64,000 nucleotides of DNA, from the NCBI GenBank assembly GCA_963281155.1, contig CAUJLY010000004.1:2170001-2234000 (forward strand). The letters run 5' to 3'. Position numbers and translations under genes: made by a program. The DNA comes from Rhabditophanes sp. KR3021 (Eukaryota > Nematoda > Chromadorea > Rhabditida > Alloionematidae). Numbering within the stretch: the stretch's first letter is position 1; every line of letters begins with the position of its first letter. Shown one piece after another: positions 46,692-55,020 of this stretch. The notes beneath the pieces were generated by a model. The model was not told the DNA's origin. It saw nothing but the letters and a program-made list of their open reading frames with translations, and did not search any database.

Positions 46692-48463
46692 TTAAACGGC
46701 TGCTCTTCTCAGAGTAGCAAGAAGAGCTCTTTTAGCGGCCATTGCGCGGTACGGGACTGCAGTAGCGGTAGAAGCTGAAACAGCTGCCGCTGGTTTCTTT
46801 GCAACGTTTTCAGATTCGGGGCATCTAGTAAATTAGAATTATAGTAATTAATTAGGTGATGCCCTAACTTACGGGCAATATTCGGCATTTGATCCCATAC
46901 CACCCTCAATTCCAGTCAAACCAGTGATTCCTTCACGTCCTTGTAAACCTGGAGGACCTTGAGCTCCATCAGCTCCTTTCTCGCCAGGAGAACCATCTAG
47001 ATAATTAAGTTAACAGTCTATTAAAAAATAAACTTACCGCTTCCACGTATTCCTGCAAATGAGCCATTATATTCATTGAACTAGGGGGAATCCAAATATA
47101 TTATTCATTGTCGCTTTTCAGACAATGAACAACAAGATATGATAATTTTGTAAAAGGCTCTTATAAATATTTATGTTATCTGTACATGTTTTAATTATTA
47201 TGTTAGTGAAACACTCTATCAACAATGGCCTGAGACTTTGTAAATTTGAAATCTGATTATTAGCTAAAGATATTTACATGTCATGGCTATATTTGAGGTC
47301 AATGCACATTTACTAGTTCATTTAGTTTATTTTATGCCCAAGATCTCCTCTGATTAGATGTTTATTAAACTATTACGGGAGATGATTTAAAACGAAACCT
47401 CCACGCAAAAGAGGAGATGACAGCATTTCTAGGGCATTTGGTAAAAGTGCTAGTATTAATATGAAAGAGAAAATTGGTGCTCTGACGATAGAATGCTGAC
47501 TTTTGGGGATGAGAGTAAGTTTAAAAACTAATAATGATGATTATTTCCCATTTTTAATAAATAATAATTTTGAATGTTTTGCTTAATAAAGTTAACTATT
47601 TCAATTTTTTAAAACTCTTAATTTTTATTATTTTTTTTAACAAAGTGTCTACCCAATGATGCTAAAAGGTTAATTATTTTACATTATTTTGAAAACCTTA
47701 ATTTTGAATGTGTTCTTTAACGAAACTTACCTGGAGCACCTTCGTCCCCTTGTTGACCAGCCTCACCCGTTTGTCCCTTTGGTCCAGGGGACCCCTTGGC
47801 ATAACCAATCGCATCCAAGCCTGGAGCTCCTTTTTCTCCGATATCCCCTTCGATTCCTTGTAATCCTGTATCACCGTCTGGACCGGCATCTCCCTCTGAG
47901 CCTTCGGATCCTGGAGTTCCGGGGGTTCCTTTGTTTCCACGGGGACCTTTTGGACCTCTAGCTCCTTTTAGTCCTGGATTTCCAGTTGGCCCAGCTGGAC
48001 AAGGAAGGCACGTTTCTTGCATAAGAGAGGTAAGGAGTTCTTCGGCCGGTAGTCCGGTTTTGCCTGTGTATCCAGCTGGACCATCCTCCCCATTTTGACC
48101 GTTTTGGCCAGGTGGTCCTGAAAAATGAACATCAAATGAAAACTAGATGCTCAACAAACCTGGAGGTCCTGGAGTGCCGCAAGCTGCCTTGGAGTTCCCG
48201 GAAGTTGAAGTGGTGGATCCAGAATGAACTCCCTCACTAGGCTTGGTAGCGTACTCTCTCTTATGTCTAGCTTGATGTTGTGCCATTAAATCCTTCCACA
48301 TTCCGTTACTCAAATCGTGGTAAATCTGTCTCTCTCCAGCCAATTTTTGTTCCATGTAAGAAACCTCATTAAAAATGAGAGGAACTACAATTGCGAACAC
48401 GCTAAAAGCAAATACTGCCAAGACTATTCCAGAATAGAAAGTTTTCTTCGAATAATTCTCCAT
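46692..48463 (-). CDS. nematode cuticle collagen
   Basis: Five exons on minus (48463-48160, 48117-47731, 47052-47038, 46996-46873, 46824-46692) give 320 residues. The N-terminus has the nematode cuticle collagen layout: a single signal-anchor helix (FYSGIVLAVFAFSVFAIVVP), the Col_N region, and the KR-containing site HKREY, which is the likely subtilisin cleavage point. Gly-X-Y blocks follow, interrupted by a Cys pair (CLPCP) and another Cys after the last block (EYCPCPES). The C-terminus is Ala-rich. Exon 3 is only 15 nt and encodes five residues; its reality is supported by exact phase and by Gly-X-Y continuity on both sides. Intron 2 (678 nt) is far longer than its neighbours and carries an antisense coding-like fragment. 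This gene is the clearest proof of a nematode source. Confidence 0.92.
47389..47499 (+). pseudogene. short antisense coding-like fragment in collagen intron 2
   Basis: Within the 678-nt intron, the plus strand has an open run ending at TGA 47497-47499 that reads like protein (KPPRKRGDDSISRAFGKS...NMKEKIGALTIEC). Flanking sequence is plain AT-rich DNA. The fragment is short and its source is unknown. Composition (GC content, charged residues) stands out from the surroundings. Confidence 0.35.
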
Positions 48464-48515
48464 TGCTATTATGGTTATGAAATATCTTTATTTTAACTCA
48501 TTTATATATAACACA

Positions 48516-50067
48516 TTAACAATTTAATCTATAACGATCAGTGGATATTTCAGTTATCTTATTTTCCTTAAGCAATTTAGATAAATGGTGTTTTACGTTG
48601 TTCCATGCGCCTAGTTTTAAAGCAAGATTTATGTTGGTGTAGACTGAATTTGTGATGTCCATACTGGATAGATACGGTTGATCTTTTAGGGAATCTAGGA
48701 TTTGTTTTTCTCTGGTGTTGCGATGAGAGATGTATTCGTTGATTTTATCCGTAGGAGATGTTATTACAGGTCCGTGGCCTAAATTTTATAACTAATTAGA
48801 GATAATTGTGCATACCTGGATATATCTTGTTTGGTTGTAAGGCTAGAAGAATGTTCAACGAGTTCATGTACGTAAACAAGTCTTCGAAAACACTTGAGCC
48901 TTCTCCTAAAATACAATCTCCGCTGAATAAAGTTTTCTCCTCCTCTAAAAAGATAACAGCGTGGTCGGTACTATGACCAATAATTATTATTCAGAACATA
49001 AATAAATGATGACTTTTTTGAATAACCCCTTTTTAGCACCTTTTGAATTAGTATGGGTTTGATCTAAAATTATTGGGGAACATTTACTCCTTGAAAAAGA
49101 TGGCGGCTATCACTTAAAAATATCAGGCCGTCAAAATGAAATGGCTAAGCTTGAAAAGCAATAGCACTACGATAGAATGAAAAATAAGTACTGTGAGAAG
49201 AATGGACTCCACTTAATCAGAATCTCATATTCAAGAAGCAATGATATCGAGTCAATCATGACAGATATTCTCAAAGGATGAACTGCCGGGCTCGTAAATT
49301 GCGAGACCTTGACAAAGTTTCATGGTAAAAGTTCACAATATTATTAATTTTAATATCAATTAGTATATCCTAATAAAAAGCAAAAATCCTTCTTCATTTA
49401 CTTCACTCAAATAAATCTAAATATCCTTATCTCACTAACAAAAAGCATAAGTAAAAATAATCCAGTTGTAGGTAAATTATTTGAAACACCCAAAGGAATA
49501 TTAGATACCCGAAACTAACGTATGACCAGGAGTTGCAATCATTTTGAGGGTAGCTCCTTCTGTTTTAACAATAAAACCATCGTCAACATATTGATACAAA
49601 CTATTCTTAACTTCTTCGACCTTGTCTTGTCGCTTCATTTTGTAGATTGGGATCGTTGAATTGCTTAATTTAAGAACATCGGGAATTCCTCCTACATGAT
49701 CGTCGTGCCAATGTGTGATAATTATGGACTCAATTTGATTTCCCTTTAAAGCTTCTTTCAAACATTCGATGTATTTGGATACTCCGTGGTCTCCAGTATC
49801 AATCAAGATTTTTCTAAATCATTTGTTATTAAATATTTATAAATTAAGTTACTTTTCTCCGGAACCAATCAAATAAGTGTTTGTTCCTTGAAGTGTGAAG
49901 GAGCCAGCATTTTGTCCAAGCACTCTCGTAACAAGTGGCGTCAATTCGGCCACATTTGGAAGGGGTGTAAGTTGAGTAGCCATATTAGGTTTTATAAACT
50001 TGGAAAAAAAGTACGCAGAAGCCGCAATTCCGAAATCAATATAATTACGGAATGAGCCCAACGACAT
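48516..50067 (-). CDS. LACTB2: LACTB2-like metallo-beta-lactamase fold hydrolase
   Basis: Four exons on minus (50067-49853, 49813-49520, 48970-48816, 48778-48516) give 308 residues. Fold motifs are intact: [13 protein letters not shown], the metal motif THWHDDH, TPGHTTDH spanning the long intron 2, SGDCILG, and the final HGPV. The family is LACTB2, an endoribonuclease of the mitochondrial matrix in mammals. The start at 50067 is preceded by an AATCAG acceptor and gives an N-terminal extension with a hydrophobic stretch before [10 protein letters not shown]. ATGs at 50187 and 49983 are alternatives; the last gives 280 residues, nearest the usual length. The gene is divergent from PPIL3, with about 140 nt between starts. 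Intron 2 is 549 nt while the others are about 40 nt. Confidence 0.9.
49093..49281 (+). pseudogene. antisense fragment resembling a restriction/homing-endonuclease-like domain
   Basis: Inside LACTB2 intron 2, the plus strand reads [20 protein letters not shown], one stop near 49164, then [20 protein letters not shown], continuing with [12 protein letters not shown] to TGA at 49279-49281. The pattern E-x-D-G...H, then D-x-x-K-N-x-Y-C-x-x-N-G-x-x-L-I-R-I, matches the C-terminal half of restriction-endonuclease-fold nucleases seen in phages, large DNA viruses and some transposons. The parent element cannot be named. One stop and the lack of an upstream half mark it as a fossil. Confidence 0.5.
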
Positions 50068-50209
50068 TGTTTTACTGATTTTTGGTTTTAATATCAACTG
50101 CTTGTTTACTTCTTGTAGTTTGAACACAGTTATGGTCTTGAGCAGAAAAGTGTCTTTACAGTTGGTTGAACGAGTATATGGGAGCATTTAAATTTTTAAT
50201 TTCCTCCGA

Positions 50210-51161
50210 ATGTCATTAACACTACACACAACTGCTGGAGATATTAAGATCGAATTATTTTGCGAAAAGTGCCCTAAAGCTTGTGAAGTAAGTTTTCCTA
50301 AATTTAAACAAAAATTATCCAAAACTGACATTCCAGTACAATGGATTTGACTAGAGAACAAGGTCTCGAAGTACTAAACTTCCTTCTCGACAAAAACATC
50401 ATAATCGAGATGACTGATGGTAGGAGAATTGAGGGAATGTTGTATTGTACTGACTCCTACCCTAATATTCTTCTCAATAGTTCAACTGAATACTGGGTCC
50501 AAGATAATGCGGAGTTGAAGCGTTTCCTAGGGCTTATCATGATTAAGAAAGATCATATTGCTAAAATGACTTATCAAAATTCACCTTTCTTTGACTTGGC
50601 TACTTGTAAAGACGATTCTCCTGAAGAAACTTCCGAGGAGTCTTTTGATACCTAATTATAAATATTGAGTTTTTTTGTATGATAATAAATACTTTTTTCT
50701 AGAATTTTTTGGCTCTTTGTGCAAGTGGTTATTACGACAATAATATCTTTCACCGTAATATTAGAGGGTTTATTATTCAGACTGGTGATCCTTCAGGAAC
50801 TGGAAAAGGAGGGAAGTCTATTTGGCAAGAACCTTTTGAAGACGAGTTGTTTCCAGATATCAAGCACGATAAGAGAGGAATCTTGTCTATGGCAAATAGT
50901 GGAAGAAATTGCAATCAGAGTCAATTTTTTATTACTTACGCTCCTCACCAGACTTTGGATTTAAAGCATACTGCCTTTGGAAAGTAAGTATTAGAATGTA
51001 GAAATGGCTAATTAATTAATTTTAGAGTAATTGACGGTTTTGAGGCTCTTGAAGAGTTAGAGAATATCAGCGTTGATTCAAAACATCGTCCAATTGTTCA
51101 GCAAACTATTAAAAATGTTACAATTCATGCGAATCCCATTGCAGATGCTTCGGCTCAATAA
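50210..51161 (+). CDS. PPIL3: cyclophilin-type peptidyl-prolyl isomerase, PPIL3-like
   Basis: Three exons (50210-50287, 50703-50983, 51026-51161) give 164 residues, the usual PPIL3 length. The sequence follows the family closely: [17 protein letters not shown] at the start, [20 protein letters not shown], the Q-FFITY core and the end [14 protein letters not shown]3 is a spliceosome-associated cyclophilin. Intron 1 (415 nt) contains a complete same-strand NAA38-like gene, whose AATAAA (50682-50687) lies only 15 nt before the exon 2 acceptor. The last 17 nt of the coding sequence overlap the start of the next gene in another frame. Exon 1 is accepted because it supplies the invariant N-terminal strand and joins exon 2 in phase. 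Confidence 0.92.
50341..50655 (+). CDS. NAA38: NAA38/LSMD1-like Sm-fold protein, nested in PPIL3 intron 1
   Basis: An intronless frame encodes 104 residues with one LSM fold: [20 protein letters not shown] (Sm1 strand pair with the D-G turn), [20 protein letters not shown], and the Sm2 part [17 protein letters not shown]. The layout matches NAA38 (LSMD1), the auxiliary subunit of the NatC N-terminal acetyltransferase; another LSM-like protein is possible. An ATTCCAG acceptor ends 4 nt before the ATG, fitting spliced-leader addition. If PPIL3 exon 1 were cis-spliced to that acceptor, it would read five more codons and stop, leaving this ATG downstream. The acidic tail ([14 protein letters not shown]) is not part of the fold. 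Confidence 0.85.
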   Translation: MDLTREQGLEVLNFLLDKNIIIEMTDGRRIEGMLYCTDSYPNILLNSSTEYWVQDNAELKRFLGLIMIKKDHIAKMTYQNSPFFDLATCKDDSPEETSEESFDT

Positions 51162-51723
51162 ATTCCAACGTGCCACTTATTCGACGCCAATTAAAGATAT
51201 TTTATTAAATCAAGGGACTTCAATTTCAAATTATTATGACCAGTATATTGAAGAGTATACTGAAGTCGACGAACAACAAGTCATTCCTCTTCATTTGCAA
51301 GCCAGGACTCCAAAAATCATCAAACAAAAAGCCTACATTGGCTCAATTGAACCTTACCAAATAATGAATTTACTCGAAAAAGAACGTGCTCTCAACATTA
51401 TTTGCATTGACGTCAAGGATCACACACCCACAACAGATCAAATCGCCAATCAATTTGCTATTATATGTTCTCCTTATAATGGAAAGCATGCAGAAGCTCT
51501 TACCGAAACTATAAGATCCCACGTCAAAGACAACTATTCATTTGAAAATGGTCTGTATCCAATTACGACGAAAAACAACAGTGGATGGTACATTTTTAAT
51601 ATGAGAAAGATTATTTTGCATGTTTTGACTGAAGAAATGAGGGTTAGGTATGATTTGGAAGGTTTATATAGAAATGAGGATGAAATGGTTGAGGATGATC
51701 CTTTTGCTGTTCGACCACTTTGA
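51145..51723 (+). CDS. MALSU1: mitochondrial ribosome silencing factor (MALSU1/RsfS-like)
   Basis: A single exon encodes 192 residues. The start at 51145 follows directly after ATTGCAG, so trans-splicing would place the leader next to the ATG. It gives a basic, amphipathic mitochondrial presequence ([14 protein letters not shown]). The RsfS/MALSU1 domain covers about residues 85-180 and includes IICIDVKDHTPTTDQIANQF and GWYIFNMRKIILHVLTEEMR, then the tail YDLEGLY. RsfS proteins bind the large ribosomal subunit at uL14 and block joining or aid assembly; MALSU1 does this in mitochondria. The frame is open further upstream into PPIL3 but with no better start. The overlap with PPIL3 is 17 nt. Confidence 0.88.
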   Translation: MLRLNKFQRATYSTPIKDILLNQGTSISNYYDQYIEEYTEVDEQQVIPLHLQARTPKIIKQKAYIGSIEPYQIMNLLEKERALNIICIDVKDHTPTTDQIANQFAIICSPYNGKHAEALTETIRSHVKDNYSFENGLYPITTKNNSGWYIFNMRKIILHVLTEEMRVRYDLEGLYRNEDEMVEDDPFAVRPL

Positions 51724-51828
51724 TTTGTTAAATAAATTTTCAATTGGCTTTGTTATTGTTGGAAAGACTTATTTATGTCTGTTAGTATCTTTTAATTTAT
51801 TTGGCAACTTGTTATTTTACTTTAGATT

Positions 51829-52225
51829 ATGGTTCATTTAAGACAACACATTCGTCAATGTAAAAGAAAGTCAGAAAAGGGTAATTTGATACCGACTTAT
51901 TCACATTAATACATTCATTTCAGAAGCCGCAGAGAATAGCGTAGAAACTTATTTGGCAGAAATAAAACGGCAAGAAGGTATTATCAAACAAAGGCAAGAA
52001 GAAATTCATGAGTACGAAATAAAATTAAGCTCTTTAAAAGAAGTCCAAGTAAATATCAACAAAGAAGCCGAAGAAATAAACAAAAGATTAGTAGCCCTGG
52101 AAAATGAAAAAATCGCAGTTGAAGCTGCTCGAACTGAAATGGATGCCGCCAACGAAATTGTAAACCAGCTAGTTAAAGACCAACAAGAGTTGACATCAAG
52201 TATAAATCCACGACCATCCCAATAA
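51829..52225 (+). CDS. small coiled-coil protein, unknown
   Basis: Two exons (51829-51880 and 51924-52225) across a 43-nt intron give 117 residues. A TTTAG acceptor ends 3 nt before the ATG. Residues 18-105 are almost entirely helical heptads (EIKRQEGIIKQRQEEIHEYE... EEINKRLVALENEK), predicting a coiled coil. The N-terminus is basic (MVHLRQHIRQCKRK). It starts 105 nt after the MALSU1 stop, the spacing typical of nematode operons, so it is likely the last member of the PPIL3 cluster. No family is recognised. Confidence 0.7.
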
Positions 52226-52652
52226 TTATGAAGTATCAAGGGAATATATTTTTACTTACGAATTAAATGAATCTACCACGCTTTATAAGGTCTTATAGTC
52301 CCATTTAAAAGTGATACATTGTCGAGATGCTGTAAAATAATAAAATTGTATACTATTTACTATAAAACACCATCTATAGAATATGTTTAATTAAAGCCAT
52401 TTTTTGGTATGCTTGTTATTTTGCTATAATTAGGATATATACATGTTTCCTTTTTTGTCTGTTTTGTCATTGTTCAACTACGATAAATGGCATTTAAAAA
52501 TTTTGGTTCAAAGCTGTGAGCATTTGTTAAAATATATTTTTAAATGTAGATATTGGTTTGGTATTCGTTATTTAACTTTTTTGGCTCCCAGTAACTTTAT
52601 ATCTTCGTCCTAATCATTTATTTTTCAGCTTCACAAAAGCAGAAAGAAAAAC
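52226..52652. other. intergenic gap
   Basis: A 427-nt AT-rich gap on the downstream side of the gene cluster. The TTTTTCAG at 52621-52628 is a plausible trans-splice acceptor for the next gene. No other feature is visible. Confidence 0.45.
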
Positions 52653-52847
52653 ATGAGTGAAAGTGAATCAGTTAATAATTTACTATTTTTTCTAATCGCC
52701 GTTTTTGCTATCATGGCTATATCAATTTCACTTTGCTGTTGGATTTGTAAAAAATGGAGAAATCAAAAATCGAGTTACAATCCAAATAAAGAACTAATAA
52801 AGAGTTTTAAAAACAGTACTCCGAAAGAAACTGAGTTTTATGTGTAA
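52653..52847 (+). CDS. 64-residue single-pass membrane protein, unknown
   Basis: A single exon encodes 64 residues. A short acidic/Ser-rich N-terminus (MSESESVNN) is followed by one helix (LLFFLIAVFAIMAISISLCC), the stop-transfer WICKKWRNQK and a polar tail. A TTTTTCAG acceptor lies 24 nt upstream. The topology is probably N-out with a basic cytoplasmic tail. No family is recognised; its tail and helix layout recall the larger single-pass protein at 46092-46642, but the sequences do not clearly align. Confidence 0.55.
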   Translation: MSESESVNNLLFFLIAVFAIMAISISLCCWICKKWRNQKSSYNPNKELIKSFKNSTPKETEFYV

Positions 52848-53066
52848 TGAATTCCATTTCCTCTAAATAATTTATTCACACTTTCGCCATTCCGTTTTAC
52901 CCCAATTTGTAGTAACATATGACAATTCCATTTATGATGTGTTTATTTGTTTAACAATTTTCCATAAAAAATATTGTCAATTAATAGTGTAAAGATAGAA
53001 CATTTGTCTGTTAATTTTATCCAATTTATTATTATAAATTTAGTTTTGCTAATTATAAATAGAGAT

Positions 53067-54095
53067 ATGTATGTTTCAAATCAGGCATTTATGGATAGTC
53101 TCCGACTCTTCCAATCCTACAATTGTACTATTTCATTTATTATCTCATTAATTGCCTACTCTATTCTGATATATGTAGCTCGAAGTAATAAAGATGTTAT
53201 TATTTCACACATGAAAAGGACTATTTTACTAATCTCTATTGTGGAAGTTGCTCTAGTTCTTATTTTCTACGCAACGCAAACTCAAATCGAAATACTTAAA
53301 GGTGATGAATATTTTTTTAATAATGGCTTATTTGAATCTTTAAAGCATCCTTGGAATTTAATCATATCTTCTTTGTATGTTGGAGCCATGTTCTTCCAAA
53401 TTGCCTCAAGTCCTCTAGTGTTTATTTCAAGATATTTATTTATCGTCAAAAGTCATAAAATAACAAAATACTTCTATATTGTATTTTACGCAATCGTTAC
53501 AGTCTCTAGTCTTATAGTTGCCATTCTATTTTTTGCCAGTTGTGACGGTAAAAACGAATATGAGAAAAGAATAGTCAAGTTTGAAAATTCAACGGAGCTT
53601 ATTTTCTTCAAAACAGGCTCTAATAAAACTATACATGCCTCTGTCTTACCTAGAATATTTTCCCGAAGTGTTTTGGCACTGGAAATAGTAACAATGTTGA
53701 TTTTCGGAACATGTATGTGTCTGATAATTGTTTCAATCTCTGGTACACTTAAATTCCTCAAAGATAAAGGCAATGTCATGAATGTAAAAACAAGAAAACT
53801 TCAAGTTAAATTAACAATTACTTTAGCTGCTCAATTTATCATTGTTGTGATATTTGTTTTTGTCCCAATGAGTTGTTATAGCTTTTGTTTTTTTACAGGA
53901 ATTTCATCGAACGGTTTAGGAATCGTCAACAATTCTATCATAACGTGGGGTTTATTTATTAATCCAGTAACAATGATTTTATGTGTTGGGCCGTATAGAA
54001 AGTTAATTTCTAGAACTTTCATGATATATGTGTGCAGGGAAACACCAAAACCTATTTCCAAGATTATGATGATAACACATGTTAATTTGATTTAA
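53067..54095 (+). CDS. serpentine chemoreceptor-type 7TM protein, intronless
   Basis: A single exon encodes 342 residues with seven hydrophobic segments. The first helix starts shortly after MYVSNQAF. A possible N-glycosylation region lies in the long second extracellular loop (KFENSTELIFFKTGSNKT). The C-terminal end of TM7 reads NPVTMILCVGPYRKLISR, the P-Y-R type motif common to nematode Str/Srh-class receptors. The frame is open upstream of 53067 but only through a non-ATG start, so 53067 is preferred. Subfamily (Str, Srh or Srd) is uncertain. It is not a close relative of the receptor at 41.8 kb. Confidence 0.75.
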   Translation: MYVSNQAFMDSLRLFQSYNCTISFIISLIAYSILIYVARSNKDVIISHMKRTILLISIVEVALVLIFYATQTQIEILKGDEYFFNNGLFESLKHPWNLIISSLYVGAMFFQIASSPLVFISRYLFIVKSHKITKYFYIVFYAIVTVSSLIVAILFFASCDGKNEYEKRIVKFENSTELIFFKTGSNKTIHASVLPRIFSRSVLALEIVTMLIFGTCMCLIIVSISGTLKFLKDKGNVMNVKTRKLQVKLTITLAAQFIIVVIFVFVPMSCYSFCFFTGISSNGLGIVNNSIITWGLFINPVTMILCVGPYRKLISRTFMIYVCRETPKPISKIMMITHVNLI

Positions 54096-55020
54096 TTAAG
54101 CATTGTGTTTATGAAATTTGTAATAAAGTTCGATCTATTTATACATTTGTCCAAAGGACTAAACCTTTTCGAAATTAAATTGTTTAAAAGTGTAATTTTA
54201 ATGAATTAATAAAATTCGAATGTTATATATATTTTAAATTAAAACGATAACAGACATAATGTAAATGTTATTTTGGAAAATTGTATTTGGTTAAAGTATA
54301 AAATATAAGTCATTTAATATGACGCTATTCCTGGGTTACTTGAAGTCGATTCAATTAGGATCGAGTTTCATATATAATGCTCCAACTAGAAAAAACAAGA
54401 ATACAGCTGCAATTAATAAAAGTAATATGCCCAAATCCGAGCCTAAATTTGAATGGCTAAAACTATAATGCATCAAGAGTTGTTATTTCAAGCAATAATG
54501 AAAAATTGTTGATCAGCCATTTGTAATTGAAGTTAAACACATTAAACATCTTAAATGAGGGCAAGTGAATATGTAAATTTGATAAACAGTGCCCATTATT
54601 GTATGAAAATCTCATCCTCATATCAATGCCTTTTATTTACTACATTTATTTTTCGGCTACATTTAACAAAACGTCGTACATTCATATTGATGGTTATGCA
54701 CAACTTTAGCACAGAACATTTTGTAATTCCATTTTTTTAAAAGCCTAATTGAACTAAATTATAATATCTGAAGATTAGTTAAATTGCAAATTGAGATGAT
54801 AAGAGAAGCAATTAAAATATTACTTACTTTATGATTATAGGCGATTTAATATGGCTTTATTTTTTCAAATATCGTGTACTTAGTACCAAAACACCTTCAA
54901 ACAAATTAATGGTATCTAGGACGGTTTGCTTGTTACAGGTGTATCGTTGTAATCAAATTTCATAAATATATAACAACATCAAAACCTCCACCTCATCATA
55001 CGATATTGCCCATCAGTCAA
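54096..55020. other. intergenic region with a possible membrane-protein exon
   Basis: About 0.9 kb. On minus, 54456-54351 follows a TTTTAG acceptor and encodes a hydrophobic helix with a short polar end (GILLLLIAAVFLFFLVGALY then MKLDPN, stop). It looks like the last exon of a small tail-anchored or micropeptide gene, but no first exon in the right phase is evident. A TATA-like ATAAATATATAA lies at about 54962-54973, upstream of the BTB gene. Confidence 0.35.

Noticed and set aside
47689..47961. Plus-strand open frame opposite the collagen Gly-X-Y exon
   Set aside because: Proline/leucine-rich shadow of a Gly-X-Y repeat, not a gene.
50341..50655. Idea that the NAA38-like frame is an internal exon of PPIL3
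   Set aside because: It starts with its own ATG, ends with a stop, has its own poly(A) signal, and the PPIL3 fold is complete without it.
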